The translations under genes and the position numbers were made by a program. Of a stretch of 64,000 nt of DNA, positions 11,039 to 20,929 are shown one piece after another. Location: the NCBI GenBank assembly GCA_951213105.1, contig OX578145.1, positions 14,327,534-14,391,533 on the forward strand, read 5' to 3'. The DNA comes from Amaurobius ferox. Taxonomy: Eukaryota; Arthropoda; Arachnida; Araneae; Amaurobiidae. The notes below the pieces were generated by a model. The model was not told the origin of the DNA, ran no database searches, and worked only from the letters and a program-made list of their open reading frames with translations. Position 1 is the first letter of the stretch; each line of letters opens with the position of its first letter.

Positions 11039-11073
11039 ATACTTTCCTTATACATTATGTATATAAGGAAAGT
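11039..11073. repeat. 3' terminal hairpin of A1 copy 2
   Basis: Stem ACTTTCCTTATA paired with TATAAGGAAAGT, short loop. The same stem is found at 46785-46817. Confidence 0.85.
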
Positions 11074-11937
11074 AATAAATATGGATATTTTCTGAGAGTA
11101 ATATAAGTATTATTAAACATTCAAATTCACAAAAATATACATGGTAAGGAAAAACGTGTAACAAAAGGATCATATACTGCTATATCGCTGAATAGTAATT
11201 CTTTTTGTGGTTGATTTTCTAATTAAGCTTCAGAGTAATTCAGTTACATGTTAAGAAATCCATGAAAATACAACACTCTCTGCTTGTCAAATAATACTAT
11301 GCATGCTCTTCCATTGAAAACAGCAGTACCTATGCACGGGCTCTTTTATTTTACTGATTAGCAAGGAATAAAGGAGTAGTCACGATCACATCTTAGCAAA
11401 CGCTCCCTGCAGGTGCATTTTGTGAGTTTAAACTTGTTTAGTACTGCCTAAAAATGAAATAGAACACTTCTGCTTGTAGATTGGCGTCACATGATTCATC
11501 ATCCAGACTCAACCACTCCCCAAGACTCAACAGTCAGAATGTCATCATAGGAAAATGGTTTTAAAAAAAGAGCAGATATGTGAATTTTGCCGAAGGGAGA
11601 TGTTTCAATGCAGGTCATTCTAAGTTGAACTACCACATTTATGCCATATGCTTAATAAAATTAAAACCTAGCATTTGCATTTACAGCTGAGGGATATAAT
11701 TTGAAATTATAATCCTATACCACCATCATTTGCATTAACAGCTGAGGGATATAATTTGAAAGTATAATCCTGTAATCCTAAATGCAAAATTATATATTTA
11801 TAACCAAAACAGCTATTTAAAAATCTTGGCAGAAATTTCAATTTGAAAATGCATAACTGTCCTAAAGTGCGTTGTTCTGGTAGAATTGTCCTGACAATAA
11901 TAAAACACAAAAGAAAATAAGAGACACAAAAACTAAG
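11074..11937. other. AT-rich DNA, small local duplication only
   Basis: No gene recognised. A phrase (CATTTGCATT, then ACAGCTGAGGGATATAATTT) occurs twice about 50 bp apart at roughly 11670-11765, a local tandem duplication. Confidence 0.5.
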
Positions 11938-12056
11938 CGATTAATGTAATAATAAAATATTACTATAATAAGATATTATTGTAATAAGAATATGTTATTG
12001 TAATAACAATATGTTATTGTAATAATAATATAGTATTGCAATAATAATATATTACT
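11938..12056. repeat. AT-rich short tandem repeat, period about 22-24 bp
   Basis: Units close to AATATGTTATTGTAATAATA. The units are partly self-complementary, so the array can fold. Confidence 0.8.
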
Positions 12057-12060
12057 CCTT

Positions 12061-12345
12061 CGTCGAACCAGACCATCCGAATTACCCGAAGGTTCAAGAT
12101 ATCTTATTTATTTCGACGGCCGAGAAATTCAATCCAATTTAGACTGGAATCCAATGTAATGGCATCCATAGGAATCGTACCTTCCTTCCTCTATCTCAAA
12201 TCTCTAGAAAGGACATGCGGACCCACATATTTAACGTGCTCGTACTCCGCGTAAACACGGAGACAGTCTGAACAGAGCCGGGAATCGAACTCGGGTCGTT
12301 AGAGTGCAATCCCCGTAAGCTAACAACTGAACTGTCCACCTTTAT
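12061..12345 (-). mobile_element. SINE-B, copy 1 (tRNA-derived)
   Basis: Read on the minus strand it begins with a tRNA-like head whose B-box-like part reads GAGTTCGATTCCCGGC. It continues through CGTGTTTACGCGGAGTACG, a CCTTTCTAGAG block and CCAGTCTAAATTGG, to a tail ending GGTTCGACG. The same order of blocks is found at 34388-34670, 55825-56105 and 60135-60350. Length about 285 bp; internal polymerase III promoter inferred. The source tRNA was not determined. Confidence 0.75.
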
Positions 12346-12944
12346 AATATCCTACTTATAATCAAATTATTGTCGGTTTTAAATTAATTATTAATTTTAG
12401 GAAACTTGTATCTCTCGTTGTCGGTCCGCAGACCCCACCAATGCATTATGGAAAAACTTATTTGTAACGCTCTAAAATTTTGCTGAAAAAAATAGCATCC
12501 AATTGCACAACAAAGAGCTGTATAATCTTTAAATGGGAAATCATTTCAATAAGAAAAACATTAGTATTGATACAGATCCCAACTTCCCCTTACAAAAATC
12601 AATTTAGTAATGTATTCGCAATACAAGTGTTATATCCATTGTCAACGAAATTTTAAAATGCTAATTTTAAGGAGTGCGATTACTTTAAAATTAAGAGACT
12701 AACTGATTACCACGACAGTCGATAATCCATGCTTGAAATTTTGACAAAATCAAAATTGTTAATATTATCCTCATAAATTCAATAATTCATAAGAAATACG
12801 AAAATACCTTGACTCTTTATCATTTTCTCATTAGTCATTTAGAGATGAGATTTAAATTTTCCAAAAGTTGAGGACTCGTACGAACGTATACCAATTTGCT
12901 GCTAAAACAATCAGAAATTTCTACCCAACACACATCTTGTTATT
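12346..12944. other. AT-rich DNA, nothing recognised
   Basis: No gene or shared repeat seen between SINE-B copy 1 and the 28-bp minisatellite. Confidence 0.45.
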
Positions 12945-13395
12945 CAGTGTCTCTTCACTCAAATCGTAGAGTAAATGTTCATTCATGCAAATCATAGACT
13001 TAATTATCATTTATGAAAATCGGAGCGTAAGTGTTCATTCATGTAAATAGTAGAGTAAGTGTTCATTTATACAAATAATAGAATACATTTTCATTAGGCA
13101 AATCGTAGAGCAGTGTTCATTCATCCAAATCATAGAATACATTTTCATTCATGAAAATCGTAGTGTACGTTTTCCTTTATGCAAATCTTAGAGTAGATAT
13201 TCATTCACGGAAATCGTAGTGTACGTTTCCATTTAGACAGATCGTAGAGTATGTATTCATTTATGCAAATTGTAGAGTTTATGTTCATTTACGCAAATCG
13301 TAGAGTACGTTTTTATTCATGCAAATCGTAGAGTAAGTGCTCATTCATTCAAATCGAAGAGTAAGTGTTCATTCATGGACAAGTCTAATAGTAAG
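12945..13395. repeat. 28-bp minisatellite, about 16 units
   Basis: AAATCGTAGAG-type words recur at 12961, 12989, 13017, 13046, 13074, 13101 and so on to 13380, a strict 28-bp spacing. The unit reads roughly TTCATTCATGCAAATCGTAG then AGTAAGTG. Units vary at several positions but indels are nearly absent. Several units contain ATGCAAAT, which is the POU/Oct octamer, and others a one-base variant. The repeats are contiguous, with no unique spacers. Confidence 0.92.
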
Positions 13396-13893
13396 TGATG
13401 GCATTTGTAAGAAGTGTGTATTTCTTGAAACTCCTTTTTCTTTCTCTAGCAGAATTCATTCCTCACCTTAGCATCCATTGGCTCAAAGACCTACTTCGCA
13501 CTCTTGTACATGTTAAGTTCATTCGCTTAAATTTTTTTGCACTTATTATTCCTCTTAGTTCTGCATTTCATCATATATTTAAATGCTGATAGATATACCC
13601 TGATTCGTCCTTAATAAATATCAGGGACAATCTAACGTCAGTCGGGGGACATATATTATCTTTCATTGATGAATTTATTTTAAGTTTATTGTCTGGCGCT
13701 TAGTGCTTATCGTTGAATACTATATAGTTTTATTCCTAAACGTTCTTCTTTTGTTCTCATTTCATATATCAATGCTTTCAATAAAAATCTTGCTATCACA
13801 ATATTTTTGTCGCATTGCATTTTTTGCAGCATAGCACTAAGAGACATGGTGACAATCCCATGTTTACACAAATATCAATTCAATTTTTAAAAG
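13396..13893. other. AT-rich DNA, nothing recognised
   Basis: A 64-residue plus-strand open frame at the left has no recognisable domain and its composition follows the base composition. Confidence 0.45.
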
Positions 13894-14165
13894 TCTGATA
13901 TGGACAGCACATGACTTTCATCATAGATTCAAATTAAATTTTCTTCATTTTTTTTAGAATCCATTAAATTAAATTAGTTGCGCAAATTGACAATGATGCA
14001 CATTTGAAATGACATCCAAATTAGGCTGTTTTACTACATATTTTTCATTTAGCAACTTATCTCCATTTTACGACGTTGTTAGACCTAAAACTAATCGGCA
14101 CCATGGTGGCATAAAAATAACTTACCCACTAATTTTTGCGAAATTTTATCCAATAGATTTTAAGA
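13894..14165 (+). mobile_element. Truncated family A2 element (5' part)
   Basis: Starts TCTGATATGGACAGCACATG, followed by GACTTTCATCATAGATTC and an A2-type interior (TCCATTAAATTAAATTAG, AACTAATCGGCACCA, AAGTGACTTA-like phrase). It breaks off next to SINE-A; the AC tract and 3' hairpin are absent. Confidence 0.6.
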
Positions 14166-14184
14166 TGTAGTGAACATCGTATCT

Positions 14185-14610
14185 TGCTGCCTCAACGGGG
14201 AATCAAAAACCCTGGAACTTCGAATTGGCCAGTCGACGTTCTACCGCTGAGCTAGTGAAACAAAATTGCAAATTCCCATCTTTGACGTGCACTCTGCATT
14301 CTCCTCCCTCTAATGTCAGATTGCCGGGCAACTAACAATCTGACTGACCATCTCCTGTTATTTTTACCCCAGGTTAGCCGCCTGCTATACTACTATTTTA
14401 CCCATGTTATTATCCTGCGTGGTCATTGTCCCCCAAATTTGAAATCGGCGCTCAATCTTCCAAAGTCAACTAAATTTGTGCTAGTAGTTCTAGGATCACT
14501 TTCAGGCCTCCGATCGTAAAGAGCCTTTCTGCCTCAACTGGGAATCGAACCCTAGATCTCCGAACTGACCAAACGACGCTGAGCTATTGGGACAGAATTT
14601 CAAGTTCCTT
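14185..14610 (-). mobile_element. SINE-A unit, copy 1 (tRNA-like head at each end)
   Basis: Two tRNA-like heads on the minus strand (14528-14610 and 14187-14266) flank a body of about 260 bp. Head features are an A-box-like AGCTCAGCGGTAGAACG and a B-box-like GGTTCGATTCCC with small variants. The body contains CAGGTTAGCC, TACCCATGTTA, TTTGAAATCGGCGCTCAATC and CACTTTCAGGCCTCCGA on the plus strand. The same head-body-head order is seen at 26625-27055, 27478-27970 and 31690-32150, so it is a structural feature of the family and not a chance pair. The open frame across it is not a gene. Confidence 0.75.
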
Positions 14611-15129
14611 CTTTTGAAGTAGCCTCTGCTAGGTACACAAACAAACAGAACTTCAGTACGGCATGAAAACGCAGTTGATTATTAAATGACAGAGGACTGA
14701 AAGAATTATTTTCTTAAATTTTATTGTAAATTACTTCACTCTTACTAAAATTGAAAAATAGGCATATTTACTTAATTGATGTCATCTGTGCAAAAACTAT
14801 GCGAATCGGATAAAAATTTCCCGTGTTAGGATATTATTCTGATTTTCTTATTTATTTTATTAAACCTTTAAACACGAACGCCTGTTTTATCTCAATAAAA
14901 ACTTAAAAATAAAGACATTAACCTAAGGTTATTTTGCAATTGTGCATGTGTGATTTTTATACGTGTAGCACAGGTACTATGCGAGTGCATACGCCGATAT
15001 TCAGTAGCGGGATACGAATTAATGGGAACGTTTTTGCAGCGACCCTGTTTCATTGACATTTCACTCGAATGTAACATTGTGTATAATGGAAGAGAGATCA
15101 GAAATTAAACAGATGATCCCTGAGAATGG
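14611..15129. other. AT-rich DNA, nothing recognised
   Basis: No convincing coding, RNA or repeat feature. Confidence 0.4.
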
Positions 15130-15480
15130 GATACACAATTTGTGCCAGGTTCCCTCTACAAACACCTGCAACGGATGCGGCCCCGCGCCCCTTTGCCGCT
15201 CAAGAGACGATTTTTTTTAAGTTTCATAGGGCGCCGATGCTTGGTTACTAACGAAGATGACCTTATTGACCGCCCCGGTATCATATATCCTATGAAAGCG
15301 TTGAAAGTGTCTGAAGACGGCCTCACAAAGTTATCAATTTATGGGCTCCCACCGATATTAAGGATCACACCGAACCAATGGGGACACCATGGGGCGTGTG
15401 TTTAACAATAAGCTGTGGCATTGGACAACAGGGGCACCAAAATAGAGGAGGTAATAATTTAAGTACTAATAGAGATAGCT
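15130..15480 (+). pseudogene. Possible decayed exon with a thrombospondin type-1-like motif
   Basis: This stretch is richer in G+C than its surroundings and reads like coding sequence in pieces. From 15143 one frame gives a Cys-rich start (CQVPSTNTCNGCGPAPLC) that then hits stops. A second frame is open across 15142-15405 and includes DRPGIIYPMKALKVSEDG. A third frame from 15387 gives PWGVCLTISCGIGQQ, close to the core of thrombospondin type-1 repeats (W..W..C...CG.G). The switches between frames and the stops suggest a pseudogene or very old exon. Later Cys residues of the domain are not evident. Whether it belonged to a host gene or to a mobile element is open. Confidence 0.35.
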
Positions 15481-15909
15481 TTGAATTTAGGGAAGTGTCT
15501 GGGACTTGACTTTAAGACTCGGGGTGTGTAGAACGAACAGACCCAAAGGGGCAGAGTCAAAGACCTTTAAAGTCGCTACCCGGGACCACACGACGCCCCG
15601 CTACACAATGGATGGCCTGTAAGTTATGACAAAACTATGCCAACGTGCCGTAAGGGCGAAGTTAGTTGAAACCTATACACTGGCTACGCGTTCTACAATC
15701 ACATAATGAATCCACACCACTTCGCTTCCACAATCACATAGTGAATGATCGACGAGCTGCTGGATACGTCCATGCGAAAATTCGCTTTTTAACTTTCTGG
15801 TAATTTCATGTTTTTGAAATACTGACTTTCGGGGCGTCGTTTGCTTACAATTCAAAATCATTTAAGTATTAGCAATTTCATTTCCCAGATTTTTAACCCC
15901 CATTTAAAA

Positions 15910-16130
15910 CAAATCTTAACATTTCATACTCAGAATTCGAATTTTAAATTCCTGGACAGATACACAGGGCTGGACACGTTTAAAATTTTTGTGATTCTCA
16001 CCAACAATATGAAATATCTTGTAAACGGCGCATGTTATAGATTTGATAAATGATACCATTTGTTTCAAGGCTAAAATTATATACACCGTTTCCAAGTTTT
16101 TGGTATTCATTAATACTTTTTTTTAGCACT
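15910..16130 (+). repeat. Possible weak family C fragment
   Basis: GAATTTTAAATTCCTGGA and CCAAGTTTTTGGTATTC match phrases in the middle of family C (9610-9810) in the same order. Divergence is high; the rest is not clearly alignable by eye. Confidence 0.35.
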
Positions 16131-17450
16131 CGTCAACCTTTATTCACATTACGTACTTCTGCTCATACCTATTACTTATGCTTCTTACAGATATATTTTT
16201 GCCATTTACAGATATGCACATTTGTACAATATTGAAAAAAAATGGATTATTTAATCCAATTAATTTATATTGTTTTTTACTATCAACTCTTTTGGTAATT
16301 TAATAGCATTCGTTTTAAATCGTTTAAATTTCCTTGAAATCAATAGGCAACGAAATAATCGATCAACAATCGATTATTTCGTTGAATCGATATATTTATT
16401 TGGGATATATTCTCCCCAAACACTGACAGAACGACAGGCCAACAGATATCGTTAGAAATTCAAATATGAAACATTTGGAGTGGGAGTCTTTATTTGACTT
16501 TTTTATGCATTCATTTCCCGATTTGGATGTATAAGAATTATATTATCAGAAATATAATATAAGGTGGATATTTTTCAGATATCGTACCTAAGTTATCATT
16601 TAAAAACATTGTGTAAATATTACTTAAAAGTTTACTTTTAAGTTGGCAACAGCTTAATGACGCACACTCAAACACACAATTACAGACAGATAGACAGAGA
16701 GATTATTCCAAAGTGTTCAAAACGGTTTCTACAGGACTTACGATGACAAAATCACGAATGAAAAAAATGTATGGAAAGTTCTAGTTTCTGTGTACAAAAG
16801 TACAATCGATTGATTTGTATTCAGGGACGGTTAAAACTTGTAATCAAAGCATCCATCGAATTCTGAGTTGAATTTTTTCATTTCACCTCAATACTTCCCC
16901 TGTATATGTACCATGCATAATAGAGAAAACGACATGCGTAAGAAGAAACTATATTTGTCGAAGGAAAAAAAAATTGCTTTTCACACTTTGTGAAATTCCC
17001 TCGAATTAGTGTCACTGTTCTAGAAGTATGTGCGGCAATTACGTAGAAAAATGAAATGGGAAAATCCCCTTCCCCCTCGCTGTTATTGTCAGAATGAGGT
17101 GCAATCTTCGTCTCACTCAAGATTCTCGGAACAGCTGTCAAGCTCACACGCACGACGCTTTTGAAGGACCAGATAATTTATGGAAAGGGAAATGCTCTTA
17201 ATTCGTTTGCCAATATCAAATAGTCTGCTTCTGCGTAGTGAGATTAAAATAATAAATATAAAATCTGAAGTGTTAAAACACCGGGTCAGCTTCAGCTGGT
17301 TGTGTTTAATAAAAAATAACTTGCAATATCAATAGGTGGTGATCGCGCACTATCACTCTATGCGGCCGGGGACGTCCGAAATCAGTGCATGCAATTCGAG
17401 TACACACGCTGCAAGTGAATGCGATACGAATACGATAAATTCAACACCCA
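16131..17450. other. AT-rich DNA, no recognised feature
   Basis: Contains a short GACAGACAGA-type run near 16685 of the kind found inside A2 and B elements. A CGATTATTTCGTTGAATCGA phrase near 16370 forms a local inverted repeat with ATAATCGATCAACAATCGAT. No gene. Confidence 0.4.
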
Positions 17451-17559
17451 TAGCCCCTCCTATTCCTTCCGAGAGGTTGGTGGCAGCATAAGGTTCCTGG
17501 GAATGCACACACACACACACACAAACTGGGTTCCGCATAAACATATAGTACGTATTTTG

Positions 17560-17690
17560 TACGAAATATATTTATCGTATCTTTTGCTTCTATGGGGACC
17601 GTTTAATTTGGGTTCTGTCTGTCGTGACTGTCCAAACATATACTGTACCTCACAACTTCGGGTAGATTAGACGGCCTGGGTCGAAAGACA
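17560..17690 (+). mobile_element. SINE-B 3' fragment, diverged
   Basis: The order GGGACCGT, TTTAATTTGGGTTC, ACTGTCCAAA, then CTTCGGGTAGATTAGACGG matches the 3' half and tail of SINE-B at 34560-34670. The tRNA-like head is missing. Confidence 0.5.
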
Positions 17691-18149
17691 TAAATACTCA
17701 TTAGGCCTCTAAGCCAATTAGAGCACTCATTCTTGCTGGTCTAGCTCTTTCGATTTAGGAATAAAACACTTTTTCTTATGTAGTTATGAGACCAGGAGAC
17801 ATTTATACAGTTTTAATATTACGAAGATTTACGATATTTACCAAACGAAACAAAAAGCACTCGTAGGTACCAATTTTACGACTTTATGACTGTCTTGACC
17901 CGGGAGGTCATGACCGCAATAAAGTCAGTGCACATAGCCTGCAAGTGTGGTTGGGTCAGAAATCTCCTTGGGGCCAGGACTTATACCATACAAATTGGTA
18001 AAAAAGGTGGCAAATTAAGAGGCGTTGCTGCATCGCTCTGAGGATCAACCAGTAGGAGACACGGAAGGCGTATCTGAATCTCAGGCGAAATGATGTGGCA
18101 ACAAGCAGAGAAAGTTGATATAGTGAGTCAATTCAGAATGGCCGGATAA

Positions 18150-18365
18150 GAGTGTCATGCTTTAAAAAATAAATATGTAAGCAGTGACTGCCAGGTAGCG
18201 GTGGCATTTTTCGATGGCAATTCGAGAATTACAGTTCAAGATGCGAAGTGTGCGTTCATGGACAATTGGAGTCTAGGTGTTACATTTTCCATGACAAACA
18301 GCATTGAATGTTCGAGTGTGCTTGTCAGTGTCCATGATAAACAGAGGTATGTGCCAATCTGCTAA
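18150..18365 (+). other. Open stretch of 71 codons without a start, unassigned
   Basis: Between a TAA and the TAA at 18363-18365 the frame is open, with protein-like composition: VAVAFFDGNSRITVQDAK is followed by CAFMDNWSLGVTFSM and SIECSSVLVSVHDKQRYV. Four Cys residues are spread along it. There is no Met near the beginning. No family recognised; it could be an exon, a transposon scrap or chance. No splice sites were established. Confidence 0.2.
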
Positions 18366-20266
18366 TAATATTAGGTCAGATGAATTTGAGAAAATACAAA
18401 TTCCTGGTCTTACACGTACTCTTTATCATCCTTAAGAGTGTATATAAAGTTAATTGTAATCATAATATGTGTAATAAATAATGTTTATTTAAAAATTTAA
18501 AAATGTGGAATTCAATTGTGTAGTATGCTAATTAATAATTATATTTTAGGATCTCGCATAAAGACTAGATGGTGGGTTATAATGCGGCAACGATGCAATG
18601 CACGACTATGCGATTTACAATCAATAATAATTAATAATGCTAATTTAATCCAAATACACTATTTATTATATTATAAAAGTAACCAACGTTGTATTTAAGT
18701 TTCTTACACCACACTTATATTATTTCTTTTTTAAGCTAAATAATTCGTCATTTGTCATTTAAATAATTTTACGCAGATATATTTAATGTCAGTTGCATTT
18801 TGCTGTATATTCTTCACTTTAGTATAAATAAACTATTTTGTTTTGACATAAAAATTCGTCAAAAGTACACGAATTCAAATGTACGTGGAGTTACTCCAAT
18901 GCTAATAAGATTGTGGTACGTATTACACACTTTAATACCTTACACCTTTCTGGTAGGTCGGACGATCTGGGTCTCAACAACAACAACACTTTAATGAACT
19001 GGTTTGCAAAGGTAAACCACATCACTTATCAAGACAAATAAAAATGCATACGATTCTGAAATAAACTGAATTTCCCCCTTCCATGCAAAAAAATTTGAAC
19101 AAGAACGACCAATTAAGTTTAAGGATATGTTGGCCAAACTGAAATGGATAAGCGGCATTTCAACCATTTAGCCATTTTGGTTCGGCCATTTCATGATAGC
19201 CGACATAGCCCTGCGCTTATTTTGGCATTTAGCTCCTGACATTTTGCATCGCGAAAGAATATGGAGTTGATTTAAGAAACTTACGTATATTTATATTTAT
19301 CTTAATTTGAACCGCAGTTGTGCACAATCAAAAACTAGTTCATTATTGCTTGTGCGCAAAGTCACGAACTTTACTTACTACATACTTTATTTATTTAAAT
19401 GCATTTTTGATGATTTCACGTACGATGATCAGTCGCAATAGTAATAACGGATTTGTAGTTATAAATCAAATAAAGAAACGTACAAAATTTGGAATGGAAA
19501 ACATTATTACTCCATGGAAAACTTATTCGGAATTTGTATTTCGAATTCTAGGAATTTATTAATTGTAATTCACTGTTTTTCTTTAATAAAATATTAGTTT
19601 CAAATTATTAAAAACATTGTGGATGCTTTGTGGACGACAACAATTTTTCTTACAGCTAGTAATAGTAACAAGATTTTCGTATATATATATATATTTTGAT
19701 ATTTTGAAGTAGTTTTACATGTTAGCGTCCTAAAAGCGAAAATTTCTAATATACAATTCTAATATACATAGTACCTTGGATCTTGTACATAATTATTAAG
19801 CTGTAAAATCAAAGTCTTTGCATTATACAAGAAAAACAATTTGCTGCGTACAGTAGATAATTTTAATCGGCAACAAAATACCTAATTTGTGTTACTTTTT
19901 TAAATATATGTATCTGTAGAGACAGTAACGCGTGAACACATTGGAATAATTATAGTCTTTAATTTATCATAACTCATCATCTCTAAAGAACAGTCATATT
20001 TGCAGGTTTCTGTTTTATCCAATATACATTAGACCGATCATGCAGTAATGTAGTTGATGAGACATTATTTGTGAAAAAATTTTTGCCATACTAATGTTTT
20101 CACTAAAAAGTTTTCCTTTAAAAGATCTATTTCTTGGGAACTATAAATGATAAAAATTAGATTATGCCTGATTCAGCATCAAATTCCGGAGCAGGTTCGG
20201 TGGTTCACTAAGGACTTTCTTTTCCGGTTCTCTGTTTCTATTTCTGGTACAAATATTTTAATTTCA
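18366..20266. other. AT-rich DNA, mostly unassigned; SINE-B tail near 18925-18995
   Basis: TTTCTGGTAGGTCGGACGAT at about 18948 resembles the SINE-B tail and is followed by a (CAA)n-like run, typical of a SINE 3' end. The remainder shows no gene. A 19320-19562 plus-strand open frame is unassigned. Confidence 0.4.
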
Positions 20267-20670
20267 TTTGAAACATATATTTTTCGAGAATGGCTAGAGT
20301 TTAGATGATGACTGATATGAATTCATCATAAATTCCTTGCCAATAGTACTCGTTTTTTTTCCAATTCAAAACTCTTCATGTAAGGTTTTAGACATGAATG
20401 TAATTTAAAAATTGACGAAAATCTATTTAAAATCATAGAGCAAGAAAAATAATTATGCTTAAAACGTTTAGGTGGCTACAAAATTTATCCTAGAGCAAAA
20501 TTAGTGTTTCTAAAAAATTATGTCGCATTGTGCTTTTATTTGCGCTACTTCAAAATACCTAAAATTTTAAGCATGAAATTTGAATACATAATTTAGGGCT
20601 TCATTGTTTCTTGGATTTTCCTTTGTTACGATTTTTTTCAATAAATAAATTGGTTCTCTGCTGGGATTAA

Positions 20671-20915
20671 CATTTATGTAAAAATAACTATGGCAAAGAA
20701 CTTTATAAACCCTTCGTGAATAATTTTGAGAGCCTGCATTTGCATTTTATTCCTCGAGGCCCATATTTTCGTCATTCTGTGGCCACCAGGGCGAAATAAA
20801 CCCTCTAAAAATGAAATTCGGAGATGAGAAGATTTGGAAGGGAATATAACGAGGGGGAAATTATTTTTATTTTTATCCCCAGGAATGAAAAACTTTATCC
20901 CCAGCGATATCAAGT
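20671..20915 (+). repeat. Family D repeat, copy 1
   Basis: Family D is about 250 bp. Shared blocks in order are CATTTATGTAAA, CCTTCGTGAATAA, GCATTTGCATTTTAT, CCCATATTTTCGT, CAGGGCGAAATAAAC, TGAAATTCGGAG, then an ATTTTTATTTTTATC tract. There are five copies in the window, all on the same strand. The class is unknown: no terminal repeats or poly(A) established. Minus-strand translation of this copy and copy 2 shows similar short peptides (KSSHLRIS versus KSSLLRIS). That could be relic coding or simply shared DNA. Confidence 0.7.
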
Positions 20916-20929
20916 GATTGCTAAATCAA

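Larger units (their letters stand above)
10130..11073 (+). mobile_element. Family A1 element, copy 2 (complete)
   Basis: The best full-length A1 copy. 5' end TCTGATGTGGGCAAAACATG, then the subterminal GACTTTCCTTATATAATGC. The TTGGCGA-rich foldable core is at 10255-10385, followed by an AC microsatellite (10890-10945). The 3' part has a 28-bp near-palindrome (11002-11029, GTCGAAAACTCGAATTCG onward) and then a terminal hairpin (11039-11073). The hairpin arms are ACTTTCCTTATA and TATAAGGAAAGT around CATTATG. The hairpin arm repeats the 5' subterminal motif. No open frame spans the element and no target duplication is visible. The Helentron/DINE-1 assignment is inferred. Confidence 0.75.

Noticed and set aside
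12945..13395. Regular 28-bp repeats considered as a CRISPR array
   Set aside because: The units are contiguous with no unique spacers, and the genome is animal-like.
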